From the NCBI RefSeq assembly GCF_000425805.1, contig NZ_KE384455.1, positions 62,001 through 126,000 on the forward strand: a stretch of 64,000 bases of DNA, given 5' to 3'. The position numbers and the translations under genes were made by a program. Under the pieces are notes generated by a model. That model was not told where the DNA came from. It did no database searches and saw only the letters and a list, made by a program, of their open reading frames with translations. This DNA is from Pseudomonas vranovensis DSM 16006 (GTDB taxonomy: Bacteria > Pseudomonadota > Gammaproteobacteria > Pseudomonadales > Pseudomonadaceae). Positions 29,477 through 39,323 of the stretch are shown here, piece after piece; position 1 is the first letter of the stretch, and each line of letters begins with the position of its first letter.

Positions 29477-30267
29477 CGAATCAGTTCGACGTGAAAACCG
29501 TCAGTCTTGGCATCACCCACTTCAAGCCTGGCCATGCGTACCCCGGCCTTGCCCAACTGCTCGCGCCAGGCTTCGGCCTGGACGCCGCTCAGGGTGACAC
29601 GCAAGGTGCTGTCCAGGTTCAGGCTGCGCCCCAGCAGCGTGACCCAGGCCGGTTGAGGCTCACCCAGATCAGGGTAGTCGAGCTTGCCGGTGTCGCGCAG
29701 TTCGCGCAGCACCGTTGCCGGGGTCGGCAGCACTTCACCCAGCGGGGCGTCGGCAACGAATTCTTCTACGTGAAGGTAGGCGCGCTTGTTGCCACGGGTG
29801 ATGCTGTAGAGGGCTACCAACGTGTTGCTCTGCTCGGCGGAGCGGCGCAGCAGGATGAAGGCCTGTTGATCGTCGGCGCCACCGAGGCGCGAATTCTTGA
29901 ACACCTCGTTGGCCCACAGGCTGTTTTCGCCACAATCGCGGGCCTGGCACCAGAACAGCGGATAGCCACCCTCTTTCTGCAAGGCTTCACGGGCGGAGGT
30001 AAAGGCTTCGTTGGCGCTGCGCTCAGGCGGCAGCTCGTAGGTGACCGAACTGACCTGGCCCCGGCTTTCGATCTTGCCTTCGGCCCGCAGTTGGCCGCTG
30101 ATCTTGCGCAAGGAGCCAAGCGGGTAGATCCGCTCCTGGTCGGCAGCGCTGCGCTCGACCACCACCTTGGCGTCGACCGGCACCGGTAGCCCCTCGGCCA
30201 GCAGTGGCGCACTGAACAGCACGGCGATACCCGCCGCCACGGCTTGTCTGTAGCGTGTGATACTCAT
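29473..30267 (-). CDS. Periplasmic DUF4892-like protein
   Basis: A 264-residue exported protein with a signal peptide (RQAVAAGIAVLFSAPLLAEG). The N-terminal part (ERIYPLGSLRKISGQLRAEG near residues 45-65) and the conserved cysteine-containing FWCQARDCGENSLWANEVF near residue 120 agree with a Pseudomonas DUF4892 family from memory. The C-terminal half looks like an OmpA-type fold or similar. Function unknown. It starts inside the stop of a 22-codon upstream ORF (ATGA) and overlaps the AI-2E gene, so its translation depends on its neighbours. Confidence 0.8.
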   Translation of the reverse strand: MSITRYRQAVAAGIAVLFSAPLLAEGLPVPVDAKVVVERSAADQERIYPLGSLRKISGQLRAEGKIESRGQVSSVTYELPPERSANEAFTSAREALQKEGGYPLFWCQARDCGENSLWANEVFKNSRLGGADDQQAFILLRRSAEQSNTLVALYSITRGNKRAYLHVEEFVADAPLGEVLPTPATVLRELRDTGKLDYPDLGEPQPAWVTLLGRSLNLDSTLRVTLSGVQAEAWREQLGKAGVRMARLEVGDAKTDGFHVELIR

Positions 30268-30332
30268 TGGCTGGCCACGCCGCACGGGGCGCCAAGGCTG
30301 AATATGGGTGAAACGTTGTCGTGCTTGTTCAT
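30264..30332 (-). CDS. Short leader ORF coupled to the DUF4892-like gene
   Basis: A 22-codon frame starting MNKHDNVSPIF and ending GVASQ. Its ATG is preceded by a strong AGGGAG at 7 bases, and its TGA overlaps the ATG of the DUF4892-like gene (ATGA), whose own ribosome site is weak. It could be a translational-coupling leader or, less likely, the true N-terminus of the next gene separated by a frameshift. It has no recognisable domain. Confidence 0.5.
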   Translation of the reverse strand: MNKHDNVSPIFSLGAPCGVASQ

Positions 30333-30382
30333 GGTTGTCTCCCTGTTCAACCCGCCAAGCCTCGACAGTTGCCCGCCGCAAG

Positions 30383-31237
30383 TCAAGAAATGCCAAAAAA
30401 CTGATTGAAACAGTCTGCAACAAGCCTTGCACCCGACTCGTCGTTCAAGTGCAGGTGGTGACCGCCCGGCAACGGCTCCCAGGCAAAGGGCAACTGTTCA
30501 AGCAACTCGGGATGACGGGGCAACATGCCGTCGGCGGCGACCACCAATTGAGCCGGGCAGGCAATACGCTGAACAAAGCTGAGTGCCTGGGCCTGACTCA
30601 GGCGCGTGGGTGATGGCAGGGTCAGCCGGCTGTCGCTGCGCCAGGAATAGCCTCCCGGCACGGGCATCACGCCGCGCTGGGCCAGCAGTTCGGCGGCTTC
30701 TCGACTGACCGCCACCTGTCCGCGCATCCTTGCCTCCACCGCCCGCTCCAGCGTCGGATGCACGGCCTTGCGCTTGCCGTCCAGGCGCAGTTGCGCATCC
30801 AGCGCCATGCCCAGGCGTTCGGCGGCATTCTCGGGGCCACTGGTGGGCGGGACTACCCCGTCGATCAGCGCAAGCCGTGTCACGCGTTCGGGTAGCGAGC
30901 CGGCCAGTACCACCGAAACGATCGCACCGAGCGAATGCCCCAACAGGGCAAAGCGTTCCCAGCCCAACTGCTCGGCAACGCGCAGCACATCATGGGCATA
31001 GTCCCACAGGGCGTAACCCGCGCCCGCGGGACGATGTTCGGAGTAACCGTGCCCGGCCAGGTCCAGTGCGACAATGCGCAGCCCCGCCAGCTTGGGTGCC
31101 AGCCGGGCAAAGCTGTTGGCGTTGTCCAGCCAGCCATGCAATGCGATGACCGGTTGCCCATCGGCTGGGCCGAACAGATGAGCCGCCAGTTCGATGTGCC
31201 CCAAGTTCAACCGCACCTCTTCCACGTCATGACTCAT
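30383..31237 (-). CDS. Alpha/beta hydrolase
   Basis: A 284-residue alpha/beta-fold hydrolase. The oxyanion region is IALHGWLDNANSFARLAPKL near residues 29-48, the nucleophile serine is in LLGHSLGA near residue 95, and the catalytic histidine is in LPGGHHLHL near the C-terminus. The substrate is unknown. ATG 31237 (MSHDVEEVRL) overlaps the stop of the upstream hydrolase; an extra 6-residue start is possible. It is followed by the leader ORF after 50 bases. Confidence 0.85.
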   Translation of the reverse strand: MSHDVEEVRLNLGHIELAAHLFGPADGQPVIALHGWLDNANSFARLAPKLAGLRIVALDLAGHGYSEHRPAGAGYALWDYAHDVLRVAEQLGWERFALLGHSLGAIVSVVLAGSLPERVTRLALIDGVVPPTSGPENAAERLGMALDAQLRLDGKRKAVHPTLERAVEARMRGQVAVSREAAELLAQRGVMPVPGGYSWRSDSRLTLPSPTRLSQAQALSFVQRIACPAQLVVAADGMLPRHPELLEQLPFAWEPLPGGHHLHLNDESGARLVADCFNQFFGIS

Positions 31238-32028
31238 GCTTGTCGCTCCTGCCAACGCCCCAGCAGTCGCCTGATCAGGTGGGCGGTGTCATCGGGCCGT
31301 TCCAGCGGAAACATGTGCCCGCCCGGCAGACTGTGGTATTCCCCCAGGGGCAAGCGTCGTACTTCGCGGGCATGGTGCTGCTTCACCACCCGGCTGTGGC
31401 TCCCGCGCACCATTGCCAGCGGCACCTGCAATTGCTGGGCGCGTCCGGGCCGAGTGTGAGGAATGCTGCGGTAGATGCTGATTTCTGTGGCAGGGTCGAA
31501 ACACAAGCGCAGCGACTCGCCCTCCTGGCGCAGCCCATGCTGCAAATAGGCCTCCAGGCACTCGGGGTCGAAACCGCGGAACAGGGTCTTGCTGGCAAAG
31601 TAGGCCCGCGCCTGGTCCAGGTCGTTGAACGCTTCCCGGCGCCCGAGTGTTCGACCGGCCGGGGTGATCCTGTCGATAAACCCCCAGCACTTGGCCAATT
31701 GCAGGAACCAGCGCTCGGCCTGGGTCAGTACGGGCGAGTCGAGCATCACCACCCCTCGGTAGCGCTCCGGACAACGCAATGCGGCGTGCAGGTGCAGCAC
31801 CCCGCCCAGGGAGTGCCCCACGCCCCACACAGGTTCGGGAAGTTGTTCGAGGTGGTGGATCAGCTCGTCGACCAGTGTCTGCCAGTTGTCGTCCACCGGA
31901 AAGCGCGGGTCGTGGGCATGCTGTGACAAATGGCTCACGGTGTAGTCCGGACCCAGGCCGGCAAAGAGCTTGCCGTAGGTGGCCGAAGGAAAGCCGTTGG
32001 CGTGAGCGAAAAAGACCTGTTGCGACAT
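31234..32028 (-). CDS. Alpha/beta hydrolase
   Basis: A 264-residue alpha/beta hydrolase of a different subfamily from its neighbour. It begins MSQQVFFAHANGFPSATYGK, has the nucleophile in VGHSLGGVL near residue 71 and the histidine in LPGGHMFPLERPDD near residues 240-253. It has no signal peptide. The first of a coupled pair, it probably heads the operon that ends with the AI-2E protein. Confidence 0.85.
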   Translation of the reverse strand: MSQQVFFAHANGFPSATYGKLFAGLGPDYTVSHLSQHAHDPRFPVDDNWQTLVDELIHHLEQLPEPVWGVGHSLGGVLHLHAALRCPERYRGVVMLDSPVLTQAERWFLQLAKCWGFIDRITPAGRTLGRREAFNDLDQARAYFASKTLFRGFDPECLEAYLQHGLRQEGESLRLCFDPATEISIYRSIPHTRPGRAQQLQVPLAMVRGSHSRVVKQHHAREVRRLPLGEYHSLPGGHMFPLERPDDTAHLIRRLLGRWQERQA

Positions 32029-32167
32029 ACCCGGCTATCCGTAGGAAAAACAGGTCTCAATTGTCCGCAACTGACCAGGGCCGGGCAATGACCGTAACAG
32101 CCATCGGCGACGGCACTCCGGTCAATAGCGCCAGGCCCTGTAACCCGGGTGCCCCGAGGGGCAGCCG

Positions 32168-32623
32168 TCAGGCGTGGGTCATGCTACGCAGGGTCATCAA
32201 GCCGGCCAGCGGCCAGTCGCCTTCGAGTTGAGCCAGGCTCGCGGTGCTCATGCCTTCGGTGGCACGGGCATGGCCGTGTTGAAGGATGCCGACCAGGTTC
32301 CCTACCAGCGGTTGATGGCTGACCAGCAATACATGCTCGAGGCCCAGGTTATCGAGCGCGGCAATGACCTGGCCCGGATCGGTGTCTGGCGTGAGCCAGG
32401 GCACTGTTACCACCGGCTTGCCGAAGCCCAGGGCCTCGTGGACCAATGCCGCAGTTTGCTGCGCCCGCACATAGGGGCTGGCCAGGATTGCCTGCAACGG
32501 CTGGCCCAACAGCTGGGCCGCGCTGCGCACCACTTGCTCACGACCGTGGGCCGTGAGGTTGCGCTCGGCATCGCTACGTGCGCGGGGTTCGGCTTCGCCG
32601 TGGCGCAATACCCAGAGCTTCAC
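32168..32623 (-). CDS. sixA: SixA-like phosphohistidine phosphatase
   Basis: A 151-residue histidine phosphatase with the RHG catalytic motif right at the start (LWVLRHGEAEP, residues 3-13), a second histidine in LLVSHQPLVGNLV and conserved SPYVRAQQTAAL. The family removes phosphate from histidine-containing phosphotransfer domains; in E. coli SixA acts on the PTS-Ntr branch. Starts in an ATGA overlap with the DUF4389-like gene. Confidence 0.88.
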   Translation of the reverse strand: MKLWVLRHGEAEPRARSDAERNLTAHGREQVVRSAAQLLGQPLQAILASPYVRAQQTAALVHEALGFGKPVVTVPWLTPDTDPGQVIAALDNLGLEHVLLVSHQPLVGNLVGILQHGHARATEGMSTASLAQLEGDWPLAGLMTLRSMTHA

Positions 32624-32967
32624 AGCTTGGGTTCCTCGTCACGCGCCGGGTGCGCTGCCGACGGCACGCTATGGGCCGCTTCACCCTCTGGAGCGCGAGG
32701 CGCCGGCCAGTCGGCAAATGGCCAGGGTTTCTGGTCGGTATGAAACGTGCCGAAGCGGCCGATCTGTGCCAGGAACTGGCTGAGGCTGTCGCCGAAGTTC
32801 ATCAGGCTGGCACTGGGTGCGCCGTAAATCAGACGGTAGATCAACTGCACCAGCACCAGGCCGCCCAGCAGGGTTTGCGCCACTTGCCACACCAGCAAAA
32901 ACACCAGCATCCACAGCACGCGCAATATGATCGACTCGCGCCGGGCCTGGTTGGGGGATTCGTTCAT
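32620..32967 (-). CDS. DUF4389-like membrane protein
   Basis: A 115-residue protein with one long hydrophobic stretch (ILRVLWMLVFLLVWQVAQTLL, extending to about residue 45) followed by NFGDSLSQFLAQIGRFGTF, the hallmark of the DUF4389 family, and a charged, Pro-rich tail. Function unknown. It lies 15 bases after gpsA and overlaps sixA. Confidence 0.8.
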   Translation of the reverse strand: MNESPNQARRESIILRVLWMLVFLLVWQVAQTLLGGLVLVQLIYRLIYGAPSASLMNFGDSLSQFLAQIGRFGTFHTDQKPWPFADWPAPRAPEGEAAHSVPSAAHPARDEEPKL

Positions 32968-32982
32968 GTGTTGCTCCTGTAC

Positions 32983-34008
32983 TCAGTTGAAACCGCTGGT
33001 GGAGATGAAGTCGACATCGGTTTTCGGCTCGGCGCGCATCAGCAGCTCGATGACCTGGGTCAGGGTGCGACCTTCAAACAGGATCGCATGCAAGCCCGCC
33101 ACCAGGGGCATGTACACCTGCACCTGTTGCGCCTTTACCTTCAGCACCTTGAGGGTATTGACCCCTTCGGCGACTTCGCCCAGGCGATTGACCGCCTCTT
33201 CCAGGCTCAAGCCTTGCCCCAGGGCGTAGCCTACCTGGTAGTTGCGGCTCTTGGGCGAGGAGCAGGTCACGATCAGGTCACCGACACCGGCCAGCCCGAG
33301 GAAGGTCATGGGGTTGGCGCCCTGGCTTACCGCAAAGCGGGTCATCTCGGCCAGCGCGCGGGTAATCAGCATGCTCTTGGTGTTCTCGCCCATGCCCAGA
33401 GCCACGGCCATGCCGGCAATGATCGCGTAGACGTTCTTGAGTGCTCCGCCCAGCTCGACGCCAAAGCGGTCGCTACTGGCGTACACGCGGAAGGTGCGCC
33501 CGTGCAGTACGGCCTGCACGCGCTGGCAAAGCGCTTCGTCTTCACTGGCCACCACGGTGGCGGTGAGGGCATGCTCGGCCACTTCGCGAGCCAGGTTGGG
33601 CCCCGACAGCACGCCGATGCGTGCTTGTGGCGCGATTTCTTCGAGAATCTGGCTCATCAGCTTGAAGCTTTGTGCCTCGATGCCCTTGGTCAGGCTGACC
33701 AGCATCTTGCCCGTGAGCAGCTGCGCATGCGGTGCCAGCACGCTGCGCAAGGCGCTGGAGGGCAAGGCGACGAAGATCAGTTCGCAATCGTTCAACGTGG
33801 CCAGCAGGTCATTGACCGGCTCGACACCCGGGTGGATCTTCACCCCCTTGAGGTAGCGCGGGTTTTCCCGGTTGTCGCGCATGGCCTGGGCCTGTTCGGA
33901 GTCGCGCATCCATTGGCGTACCGCGATGCCGTTTTGCGCCAGCAGATTCGCCACGGCGGTACCGAAACTCCCGCCTCCCAGAACTCCAACCGGCTGCTGT
34001 TCAGTCAT
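32983..34008 (-). CDS. gpsA: NAD(P)-dependent glycerol-3-phosphate dehydrogenase
   Basis: A 341-residue cytoplasmic enzyme that makes glycerol-3-phosphate for phospholipids. The dinucleotide site [20 protein letters not shown] is at residues 8-27; the active-site lysine context [13 protein letters not shown] and the substrate motif [18 protein letters not shown] follow. The ATG at 34008 (MTEQQPVGV) is preferred over a TTG two codons earlier. It is divergent from the second TonB-receptor gene. Confidence 0.96.
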   Translation of the reverse strand: MTEQQPVGVLGGGSFGTAVANLLAQNGIAVRQWMRDSEQAQAMRDNRENPRYLKGVKIHPGVEPVNDLLATLNDCELIFVALPSSALRSVLAPHAQLLTGKMLVSLTKGIEAQSFKLMSQILEEIAPQARIGVLSGPNLAREVAEHALTATVVASEDEALCQRVQAVLHGRTFRVYASSDRFGVELGGALKNVYAIIAGMAVALGMGENTKSMLITRALAEMTRFAVSQGANPMTFLGLAGVGDLIVTCSSPKSRNYQVGYALGQGLSLEEAVNRLGEVAEGVNTLKVLKVKAQQVQVYMPLVAGLHAILFEGRTLTQVIELLMRAEPKTDVDFISTSGFN

Positions 34009-34179
34009 ATCCAATCCGTTAAAACCAATAATAGTGGCGACCCTCGCATTATACGGAGCGACAAGGCCAGGACCAGCGCCACATCAGCAAATTGACGCGT
34101 ACATTGCCCTGCCCGCGACTGAAAAATACTGGCCACTCGGTTAACATGCCCGGCTTTAACCCGATACCAAGGCCACGCC

Positions 34180-36291
34180 GTGTCATTTGGCCCGCCCTCC
34201 TCTCGCCCAGCTGTACTGTTGACCGCCTTGTTGAGCGCCCCTGCGGTAGCCGACGACCTGTTCGTAGACACCCAGGCCGTGCCCCAGGTACTGACTGCCA
34301 CCCGGCTCAAACAGTCGCCGGCAGCCGTACCCGGCAGCATGACCGTGCTCGACAGCACCTTGATTCGCGCCAGCGGCGCCCGCGATGTCCCTGAATTGTT
34401 GCGCCTGGTGCCGGGGATGATGATCGGCTACGGCGCCGCCAACCAGCCGACGGTCAATTACCACGGCAGCAACGTCAACGACGCCAGGCGCATGCAGGTG
34501 TTGATCGACGGTCGCTCGGTATACCGCGCGGGCCTGGCCACGGTCGACTGGAGCGACATCCCCCTGGCCATGGAAGACATCGAGCGCATCGAGGTGTTTC
34601 GTGGCCCCAACACCGTCAGCTACGGCGCCAATGCGCTGATGGCGGTGGTCAACATCCTTACCCGCAAACCGGCCGACAGCCACGGCACGCGCCTGAAAGT
34701 CACCCGCGGTCAGCGCGGGATCAACGACTGGTACGCAAGCCAGGGAACAGGCTGGGAAGATGGCGACCTGCGCCTGTCGCTCTCCGGCATGCAAGACGAC
34801 GGCTTCGACGAAGACCGCCACGGCAATGACTACCGTGACAGCCGCCGGCTCAATCGACTTAACCTCAGTGTCAGTCATGCCTTGGCGAGCAACCAGAGCC
34901 TGGATTGGCAACTGGCGGTCAAAGAAGGCAGCAACCAGCGCCCCTACACCTATCAGCCGGTGTTCTATGGTGTCACCGAAAATGGTGACAATTCCGATGC
35001 CAACGCCAAGAACTATGCAGGCTCGGTGCGCTGGAACATCGATCTGAATCCCGAGCACAGCCTGTACGTGCAAGGCACGACCCAGCACTGGGAGCGCAAG
35101 CAGGTATGGCGCGCCTGTGATGCCGCGTTGTCGTTCAGCCCGCAGTTGACCCGCCTGTGGCAGCTCGACCCGAACTACGCCGAGCAGGTGGCGCGCAACA
35201 TCCTCGCCCCGCTACCCCCTGCCAGCCCTGAAAAGTACGCCCTGGCAAGCGAGGCCCAGCAACAATGGCGCAACGGTGGCTCTGAACAGGTGTGTGGCGA
35301 CATCGACCAGAGCACCCGGGAAACCCGCATGGACCTTGAGCTGCAGGACACCCTGAGCCTGTCCGACAGCCTGCGCCTGGTCAGCGGTGTCAATTACCGC
35401 TATGACCGGGCCGATTCGCAGACTTTCTTCAATGGCAGCCTGGACGACAGCACCTGGCGCTTGTTCGGCCACCTTGAGTGGCGTGCCAGCGAGCACTGGA
35501 TCCTCCAGGGCGGAGCAATGTTCGAAGATGCCCGGCTGTCCGGCAGTTCGCTGACGCCGCGCGTGGCAGTCAACTACCTGATCACACCGCGCCATGGCTT
35601 GCGTGCGGTGTACTCCGAGGCGGTACGCTCACCCGACATGTTCGAGAACAACGTCAACTGGAGCTACCAGGTCAATAACCTGAGCCCCGCAGCCTTCGGC
35701 CAGAACAGCGCGCGCTACTTCGTCAGGACCCGTGGGCCGGGCGACCTCGACCAGGAGCACATGCGCTCGCGAGAACTGGGCTATAACGGTTACTTCGCCG
35801 ACGCCGATATCAGCGTCGACCTCAAGCTGTTCTACGACGAAATCACCGGCATGATCAGTGAGCCGCTGCGCAACAACCAATACATTGCCAGCAACAGCAA
35901 CAAAGCCCGCTTCAGCGGAACCGAGGCACAGATGGACTGGCACCTGAGCCTGGCCGATCGCTTTCGCCTGACCTACGCTCACGTCGATGCCTGGGCCAGC
36001 AACGCTGCCGACCGGCAAATGAGCGCACACAACAGTGGTTCGGCCGGCTGGCTGCGCAACTGGGGCCGAGGCTGGTCCAGCGCCCTCTTCTATTACGGTG
36101 ACGACGCGCTCAACCAGTACCGCTTCGAGCGGGTGGACCTGCGCGTTGCCAAGCAAATCACATGGGATCGCACCCAGCTCGAGTTGGCGGGCATGCTGCA
36201 GCAGCGCCTGGACGATGAGCCCACCAGCAACGTCGATAACTACTACGACAGCCGTCACGTGCTGTACTTCAGTGCGGAGTTGACGTTCTGA
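34180..36291 (+). CDS. TonB-dependent outer-membrane receptor, CirA/COG4771-like
   Basis: A 703-residue receptor with signal peptide (PAVLLTALLSAPAVA). The plug follows: LTATRLKQSPAAVPGSMTVL, SGARDVPELLRLVPGMMIGY, GRSVYRAGLATVDWSDIPLA and IERIEVFRGPNTVSYGANAL near residues 120-160. It ends with the strand SRHVLYFSAELTF carrying a C-terminal phenylalanine. There is no STN domain, so it cannot signal like the haem receptor. Unusually it is coupled to a solute-binding protein gene (TGATG overlap) and a hybrid kinase, not to a transporter. Confidence 0.85.
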   Translation: MSFGPPSSRPAVLLTALLSAPAVADDLFVDTQAVPQVLTATRLKQSPAAVPGSMTVLDSTLIRASGARDVPELLRLVPGMMIGYGAANQPTVNYHGSNVNDARRMQVLIDGRSVYRAGLATVDWSDIPLAMEDIERIEVFRGPNTVSYGANALMAVVNILTRKPADSHGTRLKVTRGQRGINDWYASQGTGWEDGDLRLSLSGMQDDGFDEDRHGNDYRDSRRLNRLNLSVSHALASNQSLDWQLAVKEGSNQRPYTYQPVFYGVTENGDNSDANAKNYAGSVRWNIDLNPEHSLYVQGTTQHWERKQVWRACDAALSFSPQLTRLWQLDPNYAEQVARNILAPLPPASPEKYALASEAQQQWRNGGSEQVCGDIDQSTRETRMDLELQDTLSLSDSLRLVSGVNYRYDRADSQTFFNGSLDDSTWRLFGHLEWRASEHWILQGGAMFEDARLSGSSLTPRVAVNYLITPRHGLRAVYSEAVRSPDMFENNVNWSYQVNNLSPAAFGQNSARYFVRTRGPGDLDQEHMRSRELGYNGYFADADISVDLKLFYDEITGMISEPLRNNQYIASNSNKARFSGTEAQMDWHLSLADRFRLTYAHVDAWASNAADRQMSAHNSGSAGWLRNWGRGWSSALFYYGDDALNQYRFERVDLRVAKQITWDRTQLELAGMLQQRLDDEPTSNVDNYYDSRHVLYFSAELTF

Positions 36292-37190
36292 TGCACCTTG
36301 TGCGGCGCTGGCTGTTGCTCATCTGCTTGTGGCCTCTGGGCGGACCGTGGGCCAGTGAAATCCTGCTCACCGCGAGCCAGGACGGCCCCAGCGTCGAGCA
36401 ATTTGTACAAGCGCTGCGCGAACGCCGACCCGCCGACATCGTCCGCTTCGTGCCGGTCGATGAACTTGGCCGCCCGGCCAAGCTCGACCCAACCATACGC
36501 CTGATTCTGCTCGACAGTGCCAGTCTCGAGTGGCGCCTGAGCGAAAACCCCGGGCCACCGGCCCTTGCCTTGCGCGTAAGCCGAGTGCAAGCGGAAAAAC
36601 GCCTGGGCAAACTGCGTCCGGCTTACCTGAGCCTGCTCTGGAGCGACCCGCCACTGGATCGCCAATTGCGCCTGACCCGCCACCTGCTGCCCCAAGCCCG
36701 CCGCATTGGCGTGCTGTATGGCCAGCACAGCCAGTTCTTGCTCGAAGAGTTACGCCGCGCCGCCCAGCCCATGGGCCTGGAGATCGTCGCCCAGGCCTGG
36801 CCAGACTTGCGCGACAGTCGCCCTTTGCAAACCCTGCTGCAAAACAGCGATGTACTGCTGGGCATCGACGACCCCCAGCTGTACAGCCCCAAGACGGCCA
36901 AGAATCTGTTACTCAGCAGCTACGCCCGGCAAATGGCACTGATCGGCCCCACGGCCGGGTTTGTCCGTGCCGGTAGCCTGGCCAGTACCTTGAGCGACCA
37001 GGACGACTGGTTGGCGGTGCTTGACCGCCTGCTCGACCAATCACCCGGCAAATGGCCCCGAGCCCAGTACCCGACGCACTTCCACGTCGTCGGCAACCAG
37101 CAGGTCGCCCGTGCCCTGGGGGTTGAAACCATTGATCCGCTGGCCGCCGCGCAGGCCCTGGCCCTGGCCGAAGGAGAACGCAGACCATGA
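36291..37190 (+). CDS. Orphan ABC-type solute-binding protein (COG2984/PF04392-like)
   Basis: A 299-residue exported protein: signal peptide [18 protein letters not shown], then a two-lobe binding fold with [20 protein letters not shown] near residues 113-132, a second lobe [20 protein letters not shown], and [17 protein letters not shown] near the end, as in the TrpX/COG2984 binding proteins. No permease or ATPase gene is nearby. Between a TonB receptor and a sensor kinase it is more likely to present a ligand to the kinase than to feed a transporter. It overlaps the kinase gene by four bases. Confidence 0.78.
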   Translation: MHLVRRWLLLICLWPLGGPWASEILLTASQDGPSVEQFVQALRERRPADIVRFVPVDELGRPAKLDPTIRLILLDSASLEWRLSENPGPPALALRVSRVQAEKRLGKLRPAYLSLLWSDPPLDRQLRLTRHLLPQARRIGVLYGQHSQFLLEELRRAAQPMGLEIVAQAWPDLRDSRPLQTLLQNSDVLLGIDDPQLYSPKTAKNLLLSSYARQMALIGPTAGFVRAGSLASTLSDQDDWLAVLDRLLDQSPGKWPRAQYPTHFHVVGNQQVARALGVETIDPLAAAQALALAEGERRP

Positions 37191-39112
37191 GGCGACGCCT
37201 GAGCTGGGACATCCACACCCGCACGCAGATCATCAGCCTGGGCCCAGCCCTGTTGCTGACCTTGCTGCTGATCAGCTTTTTCACCTTCGTGCGCATTCAG
37301 GACCTGCGCCAGGAGCTCAATCACACGGGCCAACTGATTGCCAACCAACTGGCGCCGGCCTCCGAGTATGGTGTGATCGCCGGAAACGATGAAGTGCTCG
37401 AAAGCCTGATGCGCGCCACCTTGAGCATCCCACACGTACGTTTTCTCGAGGTCCAGGACAGCAGCAACCATATCCTGGTGTATGTCGAGCAGCCGGATGA
37501 ACACGCCAATCGCGCCCAGCAGGTCGAGGTGTTCCAGGCCCCCATCCGCCTGCAGCAGATTCGCCTGGACAACGACTTTCTGCACAACAGCAAACCACCG
37601 GTGAAGAACATCGGTGACGACTACCTGGGCCGGGTAATCGTCGGCATGTCCAATGACGCCTTCAGCCAGCGCCAGCAGGAGATCGTGATCAAGGCCGCGA
37701 TCCTTGCCTTGTTCGCCCTGCTCTTTACCTTTCTGTTGGCCAGGCGCCTGGCCATGAGCCTGGCTAAGCCGATCAGCGAGATGGGGCATGCGGTCAAGGC
37801 CATCCAGCAAGGCGATTTCAACGCCCCTCTGCCTGTGGTCGATGACAGTGAACTGGGGCATCTGGCCCAGCACATCAACAACCTCGCCTGCGCCCTGGCC
37901 CAGGCCAGCCATGAGCAGCAGCAGGCGATGTCACAACTGATCCAGGCCCGCGAAGAGGCTGAACAGGCGAACAAGGCCAAGTCCGATTTCCTGGCCATGA
38001 TGAGCCATGAGTTGCGCACGCCCATGAACGGCGTACTGGGCATGCTGCAATTGCTGGAAACCACGGCCTTGAGCGAAGAACAGGCCGAGTACACCGAGGT
38101 GGCCAGCGAGTCGACCGGCCATCTGCTCAAAGTGATCAACGACATTCTCGACTTCTCGCGGATCGAGCGTACCAACCTTGAGCTTGAACACATCAACTTC
38201 AATCTGGGCGAACTGATCGGCAGCAGCGTGCAGTCTTTCCAGCACCTGGCAGCCCAGCGCGGCCTGGACCTCGTCCTGCTGCTGCCACCTGGCATGGAGC
38301 AGCTTCATGTGGTGGGCGACCCGACACGCATCCGGCAGATCCTGCTCAACCTGGTCGGCAATGCCCTGAAGTTCACCGAGCACGGCAGTGTGCGCATCGA
38401 GCCGCGCTGGCAGGTACTCGACCGCCAGTTGATCTGGTTCGGCTGTGCGGTACACGACACCGGTATCGGCATCGACAGCAAACGCCTGGAAACCATGTTC
38501 GTTGCCTTCCAGCAGGCAGACAGCTCGATCTCCCGCCGCTATGGCGGCACGGGCCTGGGCCTGTCGATTGCCCGTACCCTGGCCGAACGGATGGGCGGTA
38601 CCTTGCGCGGCGAAAGCCGTGAAGGCCTGGGTTCGACCTTCACCCTGGAGATGCCGCTGGCACTGGCAGACAAGCCCTCGGCCCACGTACCCAGCCTGCT
38701 CGGCGACCCTGAAGACGAAGGTCAGGGCCGACGCATCCTGCTGGTGGAGGACAACCCGGTGAACCAGACCGTGATAGAAGCCATGTTGCGCAGCCTGGGA
38801 TTCGAGGTGTGCGTGGCCGTGGACGGCGCCCAGGCAGTGACCCAGGTCGCCCGCCAGCGCTTTGCCGCCACCCTCATGGATTGCCGGTTGCCGATTCTCG
38901 ACGGCTATGAAGCCACCCGGCGCATTCGCCAGCTGCCCCAGGCCGCTGCCATGCCGATCATCGCCCTGACGGCCAATGCCCTGCAGGGCGATCGTGAACG
39001 CTGCCTCAACGCGGGCATGAACGATTACCTGGCCAAGCCATTCAAACGGACTGATCTGCAGCAGATTCTTCTGCGATGGCTGCCCGATCAGTCAGCTGCG
39101 ACTGGCGATTAA
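37187..39112 (+). CDS. Hybrid sensor histidine kinase with receiver domain
   Basis: A 641-residue inner-membrane kinase. TM1 is about residues 14-35 and TM2 about 166-187, bounding a 130-residue periplasmic sensor. HAMP follows (about 188-240), then HisKA with [11 protein letters not shown] (His274) and HATPase with N392 in [15 protein letters not shown] and GGTGLGLS. The C-terminal receiver has Asp565 in [13 protein letters not shown] and Lys617 in LAKPF. It resembles BarA without an Hpt domain, so phosphate must pass to a separate Hpt protein. The sensor part is the natural partner of the co-transcribed binding protein. Confidence 0.92.
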   Translation: MRRRLSWDIHTRTQIISLGPALLLTLLLISFFTFVRIQDLRQELNHTGQLIANQLAPASEYGVIAGNDEVLESLMRATLSIPHVRFLEVQDSSNHILVYVEQPDEHANRAQQVEVFQAPIRLQQIRLDNDFLHNSKPPVKNIGDDYLGRVIVGMSNDAFSQRQQEIVIKAAILALFALLFTFLLARRLAMSLAKPISEMGHAVKAIQQGDFNAPLPVVDDSELGHLAQHINNLACALAQASHEQQQAMSQLIQAREEAEQANKAKSDFLAMMSHELRTPMNGVLGMLQLLETTALSEEQAEYTEVASESTGHLLKVINDILDFSRIERTNLELEHINFNLGELIGSSVQSFQHLAAQRGLDLVLLLPPGMEQLHVVGDPTRIRQILLNLVGNALKFTEHGSVRIEPRWQVLDRQLIWFGCAVHDTGIGIDSKRLETMFVAFQQADSSISRRYGGTGLGLSIARTLAERMGGTLRGESREGLGSTFTLEMPLALADKPSAHVPSLLGDPEDEGQGRRILLVEDNPVNQTVIEAMLRSLGFEVCVAVDGAQAVTQVARQRFAATLMDCRLPILDGYEATRRIRQLPQAAAMPIIALTANALQGDRERCLNAGMNDYLAKPFKRTDLQQILLRWLPDQSAATGD

Positions 39113-39175
39113 TCTGAAATTGCGGCAGTCTTATGGACTGGACAGGCCCCTCGAAAGGCCTGAAAATAAAATTTC

Positions 39176-39191
39176 AGTGCACAAGTGTACT
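39176..39191. promoter_or_regulatory. DesT/FabR-like palindrome upstream of fabA
   Basis: AGTGCACAAGTGTACT resembles the palindrome bound by DesT in Pseudomonas aeruginosa (which controls desCB and fabAB) and the FabR site of E. coli, from memory AGTGAAC-type half sites. It lies about 130 bases before the fabA ATG, in the gap 39113-39323, which otherwise shows nothing I can name. Confidence 0.45.
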
Positions 39192-39323
39192 TCTTTGCCC
39201 CGTGCGCTGTGACTTTCACTACAACGCAATAGTCTATGTGTAGGCTGCCGCCCCAAGCACAAGCGTTTTGGGTCGGCCGGGAAGATTTGCCCCCTGCCGC
39301 ACGGGGACTATTGAGGAGCTCGC

